Positions 16,050 to 24,748 of a DNA stretch of 58,956 bases are shown here, piece by piece. Numbering within the stretch: the first letter of the stretch is position 1; each line of letters opens with the position of its first letter. A program made the position numbers and the translations under genes. The notes below the pieces were generated by a model. The model saw only the letters and a list, made by a program, of their open reading frames with translations. It searched no databases and was not told the origin of the DNA. The stretch spans positions 1 through 58,956 of the forward strand of contig CAYFJX010000010.1 of assembly GCA_964343705.1 (NCBI GenBank), written 5' to 3'. Source of the stretch: JAUSFM01 sp964343705 (GTDB lineage: Archaea; Nanobdellota; Nanobdellia; Woesearchaeales; UBA12501).

Positions 16050-16712
16050 ATGGGAATACTCAACACAATAGTCACAGAAATTTCTCGTCAAATGCATACT
16101 GCATACAAGATTATGCTCAAGTCTATGCCTAATATTATTGTCGCCTTGGGTATTATAATTATTGGTTATTTTATTGCCTTGTTACTGGGCTATGTAACCA
16201 CCCGCATACTATACAAGTTTAATCTTGACAAGCGTATACGCCGTGATGACCTCAAAGACAGTCTTGGCGCTGTAAGCTTTGCACGGTTTTCAGGTAAGGT
16301 TGTTAAGTGGGTGGTGTTTATTCTATTCCTCACCCAAGGAATAGCTTACTTGCCTTTTGGGATCTTTTCAGAAATGTTTAGAAAAATTGTGTATTGGCTA
16401 CCTAACTTAGTATTTGGCATCTTGATCATTGTGTTTGGTTGGATATTTATTGATTTTATCACTTACAAGATTTTAGAGATGCGTTGGAAGTACACCAGGC
16501 CAATGATACATGCCATTAAGGCACTGCTTGTACTTGTTATAATCATCACTGCTGTTGATCAGCTTGGTGTGAATATTTCCTTTTTGAAAAATGTATTCTT
16601 GATTCTTTTTGCTGCAATCTCCCTGGCAACTGCATTAGTGGTAGGAATCAGTCTTGGACTTGGCATGAAAGGCGAAGCAAAACAATTCCTTAAAAAGTAC
16701 AGAAAAAGGTGA
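16050..16712 (+). CDS. MscS-type conserved TM-helix membrane protein
   Basis: 220 residues with four to five hydrophobic helices (about 28-50, 85-105, 118-145, 155-175, 180-205). PNIIVALGIIIIGYFIALLL with LLGYVTTRILYKF matches the conserved TM-helix region found in mechanosensitive-channel-like proteins, but the cytoplasmic beta domain of MscS is absent. The C terminus GISLGLGMKGEAKQFLKKY is also typical. It overlaps the start region of the following ligase gene and is probably co-transcribed with it. Confidence 0.8.
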   Translation: MGILNTIVTEISRQMHTAYKIMLKSMPNIIVALGIIIIGYFIALLLGYVTTRILYKFNLDKRIRRDDLKDSLGAVSFARFSGKVVKWVVFILFLTQGIAYLPFGIFSEMFRKIVYWLPNLVFGILIIVFGWIFIDFITYKILEMRWKYTRPMIHAIKALLVLVIIITAVDQLGVNISFLKNVFLILFAAISLATALVVGISLGLGMKGEAKQFLKKYRKR

Positions 16713-16720
16713 GTCCATTC

Positions 16721-18118
16721 ATGGTAGCAACAAAAAAGAGCGTCAAAAAGATTCCTCCTGGTATGACCACTCAGCGTATTCGTAAAGCAATCAAAAAGTG
16801 CAAGATTGGTCTTGAAGCTGAAATGTTTACCCTTGACCATAATGGCAATGTTGTCAACAGTGGGAATGAACTTATCAAAGCAACCCGCGATCAATTCCCT
16901 GATGTTCTTCTTGCCCCTGAATGTGGTAAAAACATGCTCGAAGTTCTCAGCCATCCTGAAGTGCGACTGCGTCACACTATGGGGGGTCTTTTGCAAAATT
17001 TTGAAGATGTTCTGGTTGCTGCAGAAAAATTAAATCTTAAAGTTCTACCACTTGGATGTTATCCTGGCGTGTTTACACCTGAGATTCAAGCAAATAAGAA
17101 TTATAAAATAAAAGAGCAAATTTTTGGCAAACAACGCTTTAGTATCGCAGGAAGATGTGTGGGTTTTCACTGCCATTACACTCTTCCATGGGGTGTTTTT
17201 GACTCGGTAAATCTGTTTATCAAACAACTTGTCAAGTCAAAAAATATCAAAACAATGGTTAATAGTTATAATCTTCTTATTGCAATGGATCCTGCACTAA
17301 CCACGTTTATGCAGTCCTCGCCTTTTTACCAAGGAAAATTTATTGGAAAAGACTCCCGTGTTATTGTGTACAGGGGTGGTGAAGTATTCAATTACCCCCA
17401 AGGCTTGTACGCAAACTATCCTGACTTCGGAGCATTACAGTGGTATGAACACACCAGCACAGATCTTATTGATTTTATCAAGCGTAAGTATGATGGTTGG
17501 AAAGAAAACCTTAAACGTCTTGGCATTAATTTAAGGGTTCTGACTAAACATGCGAGTGTCCTTGACACTGCTTGGAATCCTGTAAAAGTTAATGCTAACG
17601 GCACACTTGAACAACGCGGTTCTGACATGAACCATCCAATGATGATTGCTGCAAGCACTACTGTTATCAAATATATTTTGCAAGAGGTTAAGGACGAGCA
17701 TCTTGAAGTTGAACCTTCAGAAATCGGGCTAAAACATCCTTTTAAGATTGAAGGAAGTAAATTGTATATTCCCCCTGACACATTTGTTAGAAGAACATTG
17801 CAACCACAAGCAGCGTTTCACGGATTAGAAAACAAAGAAGTGTATAATTATTGTAAAGCTTTACTTAGACTTGCTAAAAAACTGTCACGAAAAAACAAGA
17901 AACAACTCCTCAAGCCATTTGATGATATGCTGACTCATAAAAAAACTGTTTCTGATGAGATTCTTGCTTTTGCAAAAAAGAAAGGATACAATGCAAAAAA
18001 AGCAAAGAATAACGAGCCACTTCCTCAAGACATTGCCCGTAAGATTGCCCTTGACCATTCAACCCGACTGTACAAGGAGATTATGCTCTGCAAACAGGCG
18101 TTTCAGAAGTTAGATTAG
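16721..18118 (+). CDS. Glutamate-cysteine ligase family 2 (GCS2)-like carboxylate-amine ligase
   Basis: 465 residues from the ATG at 16721, with AGGTGA about 8 bases upstream in the previous gene's stop. The GCS2 fold is shown by IGLEAEMFTLD (residues about 29-39, substrate and metal glutamates), VGFHCHYTLP and the late region with RGSDMNHP. The family forms gamma-glutamyl or similar amide bonds using ATP. It could make a low-molecular-weight thiol precursor or another dipeptide. It sits between an MscS-like protein and an amidohydrolase in a same-strand run. Confidence 0.82.
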   Translation: MVATKKSVKKIPPGMTTQRIRKAIKKCKIGLEAEMFTLDHNGNVVNSGNELIKATRDQFPDVLLAPECGKNMLEVLSHPEVRLRHTMGGLLQNFEDVLVAAEKLNLKVLPLGCYPGVFTPEIQANKNYKIKEQIFGKQRFSIAGRCVGFHCHYTLPWGVFDSVNLFIKQLVKSKNIKTMVNSYNLLIAMDPALTTFMQSSPFYQGKFIGKDSRVIVYRGGEVFNYPQGLYANYPDFGALQWYEHTSTDLIDFIKRKYDGWKENLKRLGINLRVLTKHASVLDTAWNPVKVNANGTLEQRGSDMNHPMMIAASTTVIKYILQEVKDEHLEVEPSEIGLKHPFKIEGSKLYIPPDTFVRRTLQPQAAFHGLENKEVYNYCKALLRLAKKLSRKNKKQLLKPFDDMLTHKKTVSDEILAFAKKKGYNAKKAKNNEPLPQDIARKIALDHSTRLYKEIMLCKQAFQKLD

Positions 18119-18165
18119 GACTGTTAAGCACAAACTTTATAATCAGATCATTTCAATTCTAGTGT

Positions 18166-18969
18166 ATGCAAAAGTGGTCACGTTATTTTGTTGATAGTGA
18201 GAAAATAGGATTGTACGAGCAAATATTTGAAAACCTTACTATTGTGGATTCTCATGCACACATTGGACTTGACGCAGACCAGTCAAGAATCCACACAAAA
18301 CAGATGATTCATAAGCTTGATGAGTGTAATATTAACAAGGCAATTGTATTTCCGTTTAATCACCCTAAGTACAACAAAACATTCACAAAACCAAATGATC
18401 TTATTCTCAAAGCATCAAAGGATTTTCCAGATAGGCTAATCCCATTCTGCAGACTTAATCCCAAGGGAGACTGGAAAGATGAGTTGAAGAGATGTGCTAG
18501 TTTAGGATTTAGAGGAATCAAACTTCACCCACGTAGTCAAGATTTTGATATTAATTCAAGTAGAGCAATGAAACTGTATGAGCAAGCATTGAAGCATGAC
18601 ATGCCCTTACTTATCCACACTGGTTTTGGTTGTCGTAACCTGGCAGAGCAGGTTCGAGATGTGATTAAGCGTTTTCCTAAACTAAAAATTATCATGGGTC
18701 ATGCGTGCTTTGTTGACATGCATGAATGCATTAAAATTCTTAAAGGAAAGGAAAATATTATTTTTGAGATTTCAACTATTAAGATTTTTGACTTGTATGA
18801 ATTGCTGAAACTCATGCCAAATGACCAGATTGCATTTGGTTCTGACTACCCATACTATGATCCTGCGTTTTCACTGGAAATGTTAATTGACACTGCAATC
18901 ATGGTTGGTAAAAGTCCCAAGGACATTCGTGCTATTCTCAGCACCAACATTATGAGGTGGTTTAAATGA
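18166..18969 (+). CDS. Amidohydrolase-superfamily metal-dependent hydrolase
   Basis: 267 residues, TIM-barrel fold of the amidohydrolase_2 type. Metal-ligand motifs are visible: VDSHAHIGLD (strand 1 HxH), IKLHPRSQDF, PLLIHTGFG, KIIMGHACF and FGSDYPYYDP (final Asp). The substrate is unknown; the family includes decarboxylases and lactonases. The stop overlaps the next start by 4 bases (ATGA). Confidence 0.88.
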   Translation: MQKWSRYFVDSEKIGLYEQIFENLTIVDSHAHIGLDADQSRIHTKQMIHKLDECNINKAIVFPFNHPKYNKTFTKPNDLILKASKDFPDRLIPFCRLNPKGDWKDELKRCASLGFRGIKLHPRSQDFDINSSRAMKLYEQALKHDMPLLIHTGFGCRNLAEQVRDVIKRFPKLKIIMGHACFVDMHECIKILKGKENIIFEISTIKIFDLYELLKLMPNDQIAFGSDYPYYDPAFSLEMLIDTAIMVGKSPKDIRAILSTNIMRWFK

Positions 18970-19346
18970 AATTCATGCCACTTGAACGATTCCATTACAT
19001 TTGTCAACGATTATGGAGCAAGGATGAACGGAAGAGCAATGAAAAAAACATGCATTACTTGCGTGTATATACTAACTTGGTTCTTGCTGACAAGTTGTTG
19101 AGCAAAAAGAACTACCTTGAGTCATTTAAGTACCTTGATCTGTCACTGCATTTTACAAAGGATTTTCCATTCCCTAAAGAAGAGCATTATGTCCAGAACA
19201 TACAGCGGTTAATAAAAGAAGTTATAGCTCAGAAAAAAGAAATTAAGAAACGATTTACACGTGCTAAAAAACCAGAGATTTCTCATATTAAGGTTAAGTT
19301 GCAACTCGCACAGAACTTGTGTGTTCTTAGGATTCTGAAGAATTAG
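18966..19346 (+). CDS. Hypothetical protein, 126 aa
   Basis: Not recognised. Mainly alpha-helical and basic, with FHYICQRLWSKDERKSNEKN near the start. It starts inside the amidohydrolase stop (ATGA overlap), so the two are translationally coupled and probably work together. No signal peptide. Confidence 0.65.
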   Translation: MKFMPLERFHYICQRLWSKDERKSNEKNMHYLRVYTNLVLADKLLSKKNYLESFKYLDLSLHFTKDFPFPKEEHYVQNIQRLIKEVIAQKKEIKKRFTRAKKPEISHIKVKLQLAQNLCVLRILKN

Positions 19347-19354
19347 GTGTTTAG

Positions 19355-19678
19355 ATGGAAAAGGAGTATGTACTTGTTTTTGATGAAGTAATAATTAAAC
19401 AGTTACAAGAAGCAGGGAAAAACAATAGTATCAGAAGCATATTGAAAAAAATGCTTGATAAACTGGAGCTTATAGGTCCTTTTGCAGGAAAATTACTTGA
19501 CCCAAGAATTCAATTGTATGAAATTAAAAATAAGAAACCACCACTACGTCTTTATTTCAAGCATAATAAAACCACTAATGAGATATATGTCTTTGAATTT
19601 GAAATGAAAACAAGCGAGAAAAAACAAAAAAAGACAATAAGTAAAATAAAGCATAAGACAAGAAGTTTAGAATCCTAG
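19355..19678 (+). CDS. RelE/HigB-like toxin
   Basis: 107 residues. The central part IGPFAGKLLDPRIQLYEIKN and PPLRLYFKHNKTTNEIYVFE has the RelE/ParE beta-sheet pattern (x-LYEI-x-LRLYF-x-IYVFEFEMK), with basic residues at the C terminus as in mRNA interferases. It starts 9 bases after the previous gene. The gene tail overlaps the convergent small gene at 19667-19819, its likely antitoxin. Confidence 0.65.
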   Translation: MEKEYVLVFDEVIIKQLQEAGKNNSIRSILKKMLDKLELIGPFAGKLLDPRIQLYEIKNKKPPLRLYFKHNKTTNEIYVFEFEMKTSEKKQKKTISKIKHKTRSLES

Positions 19679-19819
19679 ATCTTCTCGTGTAAACTTTTTT
19701 CCTTCAGTAATATTTTTTTCAAATTCTAATAGACGCTTATAGAGTTTTCCTTCTTTAAGTAATTCAATCTCTTTCTTCATTTGTTCAAATTCTTCCTTAG
19801 GTACTGTTACTGTTTCCAT
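19667..19819 (-). CDS. Small antitoxin-like protein, 50 aa
   Basis: Translated on the reverse strand: METVTVPKEEFEQMKKEIEL... ending TREDLGF. The strand (ETVTVPKEE) followed by a charged helix is the usual shape of small archaeal antitoxins. It converges with the RelE-like gene and overlaps its last 12 bases, which is unusual because antitoxins are normally encoded on the same strand. The TTTAAATAC-type promoter (about 19841-19850, read in reverse) lies upstream. Confidence 0.6.
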   Translation of the reverse strand: METVTVPKEEFEQMKKEIELLKEGKLYKRLLEFEKNITEGKKFTREDLGF

Positions 19820-19916
19820 GGTAACTTAGAAGTGCTGATTGTTTAAATACTTTTCGTCTTATTTAGATTTTTAAAGGATAAGTAAAGCATATAAATAGCC
19901 AACTTTTCCTCTGCGT

Positions 19917-20489
19917 ATGGCAAAAGAAATAGAACGTAAGTTTCTTGTTTATGAGAATGGTGTTACTAAAGCAACCCCTGCTTTTTTTGAATTAGATCCA
20001 TCCTATAAGAGCATGACTGATGTTCGAAAGGATGTAGCATTACATGGAATAAATATTAAACAAGGATATTTACCTATAGATATTGGGTATACAATTGCTA
20101 AAGAACTCGGTAGACAAGTTGACTTTGAACCCACTGAGGCGCGTCTACGAAATGCTAATGGAGTCTACTTTTTTACTATGAAAAGCGATGGTGATGTTGA
20201 ACGAGATGAACTTCCAGATGAAGAGCCAATTCTTAAAGAATTGTTTGATAGACACTGGCCTGCAACAGAAGGTAGAAGAGAGGGAAAATATCGTTTAAAG
20301 AAGCTTTTTCTTGCAGAATCTAATAACACTGGGAGACTTCTTGAAGCTGAAATTGACTTGTACAAGGGCAGGGATTTAATTCTGGTGGAAGTCGAAGTAC
20401 CCAGCCTAGAAGCAGCAGCACAACTTACTCCACTTGGAAGAGATGTTACAGATGATCCTGCATATAAGAATGTGAATCTGGCGCAGTGA
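19917..20489 (+). CDS. CYTH-domain protein (class IV cyclase / triphosphatase type)
   Basis: 190 residues. The diagnostic EIERKF (residues 4-9) starts the triphosphate tunnel, followed by IKQGYLP, EARLRNANGVYFFTMKSDG and a C-terminal LLEAEIDLYKGRDLILVEVE. CYTH enzymes act on triphosphates (ATP to cAMP, thiamine triphosphate or inorganic triphosphate); inorganic triphosphatase is the usual activity in archaea, but substrate choice is not visible here. A TATA-like CATATAAATA lies about 30 bases upstream. Confidence 0.88.
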   Translation: MAKEIERKFLVYENGVTKATPAFFELDPSYKSMTDVRKDVALHGINIKQGYLPIDIGYTIAKELGRQVDFEPTEARLRNANGVYFFTMKSDGDVERDELPDEEPILKELFDRHWPATEGRREGKYRLKKLFLAESNNTGRLLEAEIDLYKGRDLILVEVEVPSLEAAAQLTPLGRDVTDDPAYKNVNLAQ

Positions 20490-20493
20490 ACAA

Positions 20494-21231
20494 TCAGCTC
20501 TTTTTTCTCTTCTTTGCAGTTTGCCACAACAGCTCAAAGTATTTTCTGTTTGCGTCAGCAACTTGCTTGCTTCGCATGATAATACCATATGTTGGATTTC
20601 CCCAGACAATAATGGCAACATTGTCACCATAGATGTGTGTAGGATTGGGATTAAATAGATTGTCTGGAATCAGTCGATATTCTGATTGATCACCTTCAAA
20701 AAAGAAGGTTGCACTTTCTCTTGCAAGTAGTTTTTCATGTAGTTTGTTTTCTTTTAGTTTAGTTATGTATTGTTTTATTGCAATCTCATCAAATTCAAGA
20801 AACTTTCTTTCCATGATCCCCATTGCCAACATCGGCTTCTTTGTTTTCTTAAGTACATTAATAATATCTGTGTAGATTGTTCGCAACACTTTTTTCCCCT
20901 TGAGTACTTCCACTGTAGTTCCTTCTTTTTCTTGAACAAAAAGTGCAGTAAGTTCAGGCAGTGCTGATTGGAATGATTCTTGCTTGTCTTGCAAGTATTC
21001 TTGGATCTTTTCTGGAGGCATTGCTTTGAAGTGTTTTTTGTTGTTTTTCAGGATGTATGAGACAAATCCCTTTTCCAGGAGTCTGTCAAGCACATCATAA
21101 CATACTGGCCTGTGCAAACCAGCCTTTGTACCTATTTCATTGACACTTAGTTCTCCTGATTGTGCTAGAACAATGTAAATTTCTGCTTCTTTTTCAGTCA
21201 TTCCTACTTTTTTTAGTGTTTCTTTAATCAT
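20494..21231 (-). CDS. TrmB-family transcriptional regulator
   Basis: 245 residues, paralogous in layout to the protein at 8834. The N-terminal winged helix MIKETLKKVGMTEKEAEIYI with VNEIGTKAGLHRPVCYDVLD is followed by a coiled coil and a C-terminal sensor domain with VLKGKKVLRTIYTDIINVLK and AIIVWGNPTYGIIMRSK. It converges with the CYTH gene. Ligand unknown. Confidence 0.88.
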   Translation of the reverse strand: MIKETLKKVGMTEKEAEIYIVLAQSGELSVNEIGTKAGLHRPVCYDVLDRLLEKGFVSYILKNNKKHFKAMPPEKIQEYLQDKQESFQSALPELTALFVQEKEGTTVEVLKGKKVLRTIYTDIINVLKKTKKPMLAMGIMERKFLEFDEIAIKQYITKLKENKLHEKLLARESATFFFEGDQSEYRLIPDNLFNPNPTHIYGDNVAIIVWGNPTYGIIMRSKQVADANRKYFELLWQTAKKRKKS

Positions 21232-21346
21232 GCTTTAGAGAGGGTGAGAAACCCTATTTAAATGTTTCGTAATATATAATACGACAAGGATTTAAATAAT
21301 GCAAAGCGTTACCATCAAGTAAGAGTAAATAAGAGGTAACACAAAA

Positions 21347-21985
21347 ATGACACAATCAACAAATACACCAGAACCAGTGAATAGAGTTACAACCTATGTA
21401 GTTCCTTGTTTTGAAATGATTGAGAGCGACAGATCATCTAGTAAATATGGTGGAGATCCAGTAGGGCATGTTGAAATTAGAGATGGAATGCCATTACGTG
21501 AATTGCAAAAAGCACTTGTAGCTGTTGGTTACAAAGAAGGAACATTAGGTATAAAAAATGAAGAGGGTGTTATACAAACATATAGAGGAGGTTCAAGGGG
21601 TAGAGTACCTGAAAACCCAGGACTTACAAAAACATTATGTGATGTTCTTCCAGTAGGATTTTATGATGCAGATGGGAACGATATAAGTAAACAAGTTGCA
21701 GAAGAAGTTCCTGGACAAATTGAAAAAAGAGTTGAAGAAGTATATGCACATGCTAGAGCAAGTGGCCATTACCCAACCAGCCAAGAAGCAAGAGATGAGG
21801 GTGTTAGTGATCCTTGGGGAGCAGTAGAAAGGTTTAATTCTAGATATGGAACCATGCTAGAACAAGCAAAAGACAAAGATGCAGCAGCAAAAGACCTTGG
21901 ATATGAAAAAAGATTTTTAGATCTTGAAAAAATAGATGGTATTGCTGTTAGATGGCCTGTACAAGAACAAACAACGCAAGCTTAA
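21347..21985 (+). CDS. Hypothetical protein, 212 aa
   Basis: Not recognised. GAGGTAAC lies 8-9 bases before the ATG. The N-terminal half is beta-rich (YVVPCFEMIESDRSSS, GHVEIRDGMPLRELQKALVA); the C-terminal half is helical and acidic. There is no signal peptide. The stop overlaps the convergent coiled-coil gene by 4 bases. Confidence 0.65.
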   Translation: MTQSTNTPEPVNRVTTYVVPCFEMIESDRSSSKYGGDPVGHVEIRDGMPLRELQKALVAVGYKEGTLGIKNEEGVIQTYRGGSRGRVPENPGLTKTLCDVLPVGFYDADGNDISKQVAEEVPGQIEKRVEEVYAHARASGHYPTSQEARDEGVSDPWGAVERFNSRYGTMLEQAKDKDAAAKDLGYEKRFLDLEKIDGIAVRWPVQEQTTQA

Positions 21986-23250
21986 CCACGCATCGCAATC
22001 AGATCTTCAGTGGTAAGCTTCTTTTTGGTAGCGAACTTTTCTTCTGCTGCTTTTTTCTTTTCTGCTAGATCTTTTTTCTCTTGCTTTTGTCGCTTTTGAG
22101 CTTTTGCTTTCTTAACAGTACCGACACGAGCTCGAAGATCTGCAAGCAGTTTGAGTTTTGCTTTTAACTGAGTGTTTACTTCATTAAAATCTTTTTTAAT
22201 GGCAAGCGCTTTTTGAAACTCTTCTTTTTCTTTCTTGCGCAAATCATCCAAGTCTTTGGAAACTTCCATCATGGATTCATGCTTTTCTTGGCTTGTTGAA
22301 GCTCGAGACTGAATCTTACGATGTGTTTCATCACATTTGTATTTGAGCTTGTCAATCTCTTTAGAAAGTTCATGCACCTTGTCAAAGATAGTGCTAAGCT
22401 CTTTTGCTTCATTAAACACTTTCTTTTTTTCTTTTATTGATTTGTTAAGCCGTTTTTCTTGAGCAGGAGAAAGCACTTCTGTTTCAAGCGCATACTCAAG
22501 TTCTTCAATTTCTTTTTTTAGTCGAGAAGGATCACCTTGAATATTGTGTTTTTGCATAATCTCTTTTTTCTGGGCATTGAGTTTCTTGATTTCTTCAATT
22601 TTCTTTCGCATCTCAGTGTTCAAATCTTTACGTCGCTTTTTTGACTCTCGCACAAGCTTAGTAAGGCGATCTCGCTCTGTCTTTGATCCTTTAATATCTC
22701 CAACCTGTGATCGTATTTCCTCAGTAACTTTGTTTTTCTTGGCAAATGCTGCTTCTTTCTTATCTCCTAGCGCATTTAGTTTACCCCTAAGCTCAGAAAC
22801 ATCTTTTCTACACACATCGAGTTCTACAAAGAGTTTTTTTTGTTCTTCTGGTGTAAGTGGCTTTGCTGGAGCCTTTGGAACTTCAGGTTTCTTTTCCTGG
22901 GTTTTCTTTGGTTTTTTTACAGGTGGTGCTTGTGGTTTTTTGTCTCCTGTTTTTGTGTCATGTATTTCCTTCTCTGTTTCCACTTGTTCTTTTTCTTCTG
23001 GCTCTTTTTTTACTTGGACAACAGCAACTTCAGGCTCTTGCTCAGTAACTTGGTCTTTTGGTGGTTCAGAAACAGGTGCTGGTTGTGAAACAGGTTCAGG
23101 AATAGGCTTGGATGTTTCAGGTTGTTCAGGTGATGAAGAAATATCAGGCGAATTATCAGTAGCAGAATCTCCTTGCTCAACAGGGCTCGGTGAATTCTGG
23201 TTGTTTACATCAAAAAGAGTTTGTTGGATTTCTCGTGTTTCCTCGCTCAT
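21982..23250 (-). CDS. Long coiled-coil protein (COG1340-like)
   Basis: 422 residues. Residues 1-120 are a Pro/Ser/Glu-rich, low-complexity tail (repeats of PVSQPAPVSEPP type). Residues 125-400 form an almost continuous coiled coil rich in K, E and L (LDVCRKDVSELRGKLNALG through LKLLADLRARVG), like the archaeal COG1340 coiled-coil proteins of unknown role. It lies 77 bases downstream of L12 on the same strand, behind the L1-L10-L12 operon, with A/T-rich sequence between, so transcription may be partly separate. Confidence 0.72.
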   Translation of the reverse strand: MSEETREIQQTLFDVNNQNSPSPVEQGDSATDNSPDISSSPEQPETSKPIPEPVSQPAPVSEPPKDQVTEQEPEVAVVQVKKEPEEKEQVETEKEIHDTKTGDKKPQAPPVKKPKKTQEKKPEVPKAPAKPLTPEEQKKLFVELDVCRKDVSELRGKLNALGDKKEAAFAKKNKVTEEIRSQVGDIKGSKTERDRLTKLVRESKKRRKDLNTEMRKKIEEIKKLNAQKKEIMQKHNIQGDPSRLKKEIEELEYALETEVLSPAQEKRLNKSIKEKKKVFNEAKELSTIFDKVHELSKEIDKLKYKCDETHRKIQSRASTSQEKHESMMEVSKDLDDLRKKEKEEFQKALAIKKDFNEVNTQLKAKLKLLADLRARVGTVKKAKAQKRQKQEKKDLAEKKKAAEEKFATKKKLTTEDLIAMRG

Positions 23251-23326
23251 TGTTACTCAAGTATGTGTTGTACCTTAGATGTGTTTAATAACACATTAAA
23301 AAAAAAGGGAAAAAAAAGAAAAACGT

Positions 23327-23644
23327 TTACCCAAAGAGTGCACCGAGACCAGCTGCAGCTTCTTCTTGCTTCTTGGAATCGTCTTCTTTCTTTTCTTCTT
23401 TCTTAGCTTCTCCACCGTCGCCTCCTGCTGGAGCTGCGCCGCCTGCTGGGGCTGCTGCGACTGGTGCAACTGCTGCTTTCTCAATAGCTTCATCAATGTT
23501 AACGCCATCAAGAGCTGCTACAAGTGCTTTAACTCGTGCTTCATCAGGTGTAGCACCTGCTGCTTCGAGTACCTTTTTTACAGAGGCTTCATCAACTTTG
23601 CCACCTGCTTTGTGGATCAGCATTGCTGCGTAGATGTAAATCAT
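23327..23644 (-). CDS. rpl12: Ribosomal protein L12 (P1/P2 type)
   Basis: 105 residues, the archaeal/eukaryotic acidic stalk protein. N-terminal dimerisation domain MIYIYAAMLIHKAGGKVDEA and SVKKVLEAAGATPDEARVKA, then an Ala/Gly/Pro hinge, a charged Lys/Glu stretch and the C-terminal factor-binding GLGALFG. It binds L10 in several copies and recruits elongation factors. Its ribosome binding site GGAGG is supplied by the last codons of the homing endonuclease gene, whose stop is 3 bases before this ATG. Confidence 0.97.
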   Translation of the reverse strand: MIYIYAAMLIHKAGGKVDEASVKKVLEAAGATPDEARVKALVAALDGVNIDEAIEKAAVAPVAAAPAGGAAPAGGDGGEAKKEEKKEDDSKKQEEAAAGLGALFG

Positions 23645-23647
23645 AGG

Positions 23648-24748
23648 TCATTCCTCCATCGTGGCCCAGATAATAGTTTGGCCTTTCTTATGTGAAGAGA
23701 TTATCAAGCCGTCATTTCTTAATTCATTTAAGGGTTTTCTAACATTTGACCTTCTAATCCCCAATATGAGTGTTAATTCCTCTGTTGAAAGATTATCAGA
23801 GGATAATAGATTTAATATTTCTTTTTTAGTTTGATTAGCTTTCCTTCTTATTCCTACTGAGTTTTCTCTCATTTTAATTAGTTTATTTAATGTAGTCATT
23901 TTCAAGGGATGATTGAAACCGATGATAGTATAATATTTTTTCAAATCCCCACTCTTTATACTTATATAGAAATCTTTTTTTGACTTTGCAAGAACAGGAG
24001 ATACATTCTTAAAATTAAGTTTTTTAGTTAATAGTAAATGAATAGATTCTAGAACTTCTTTATTTTGTGAGTAAACATTTATTCTATGGTTAGAATCAAC
24101 ATGTCCTTCATCATCAACAAATGCTCGGATAAATGCTATCGCAAATTCAGATGGTGAATCTTGAAGCTGTTGTGGTACTTTAGCCTTTATTGAACTAAAT
24201 TCTTGATCATAAAAATAAGAAAGTAGATCAGAAATAACCATAGATGTTCTAAGTTGATATATTCCTGAGTCTGACAGATAGGTAGTTGATTTAATATTAC
24301 CAAAGACAGAGCTTACCAATTTTTGAAAATTATCAATTAGTCTTTTATTTTTATTAGTGTAAACAGGAATCCCATTTTTATTTACACTTCCGTCAGCAAT
24401 AAGATGAGCAATCAAAGCAAATAATTCTGGTGTTTCAACAATAGGCAATTTGGGCTTATGAACAATTAAACTGGAATTAGGTCCTTTGTAAGCTACAACA
24501 TTTTCTTCGACCTTTTTCCAATCAAGATTTCTTTTTACAACAATTTTTTTGATATGTTTAAGTGGAATAAAAAGATTTAATTTTTTCCATTGATGAATTG
24601 TATTACTTGATGTGTTTAAAAACTTTGCTAAAGCTTTTAATGAACCAAAGTGAGTTATGGTTTCATCTAAAAAATCCTCATTACATTTAAACAAGATTCT
24701 TATTCTATGCTCAGGAAAATCCTTCAAATGGAATTTTCTAATTTTCAT
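23648..24748 (-). CDS. Free-standing LAGLIDADG homing endonuclease
   Basis: 366 residues. Residues 35-58 form a helix-turn-helix (SLKALAKFLNTSSNTIHQW). Two LAGLIDADG helices are seen, ALIAHLIADG at 111-120 and AFIRAFVDDEG at 205-215, each with an acidic catalytic residue. Residues about 306-362 form a winged helix (LSTEELTLILGIRRSNVRKP). The two motifs show a monomeric double-motif enzyme. It is not an intein: it begins with its own ATG overlapping the L10 stop (ATGA) and ends 3 bases before L12. The AT-rich codon use differs from the ribosomal genes around it, which suggests invasion. Selfish DNA in a highly expressed operon. Confidence 0.9.
   Translation of the reverse strand: MKIRKFHLKDFPEHRIRILFKCNEDFLDETITHFGSLKALAKFLNTSSNTIHQWKKLNLFIPLKHIKKIVVKRNLDWKKVEENVVAYKGPNSSLIVHKPKLPIVETPELFALIAHLIADGSVNKNGIPVYTNKNKRLIDNFQKLVSSVFGNIKSTTYLSDSGIYQLRTSMVISDLLSYFYDQEFSSIKAKVPQQLQDSPSEFAIAFIRAFVDDEGHVDSNHRINVYSQNKEVLESIHLLLTKKLNFKNVSPVLAKSKKDFYISIKSGDLKKYYTIIGFNHPLKMTTLNKLIKMRENSVGIRRKANQTKKEILNLLSSDNLSTEELTLILGIRRSNVRKPLNELRNDGLIISSHKKGQTIIWATMEE

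Noticed and set aside
22544..23278. Plus-strand 244-residue Cys/Ser/Phe-rich frame
   Set aside because: Antisense shadow of the lysine/glutamate-rich coiled-coil gene; the composition is a direct complement effect.
24745..24748. Endonuclease as an intein or intron product in L10
   Set aside because: L10 ends with its own stop and the endonuclease has its own start in a different frame; no intein splice residues or intron ends are present.
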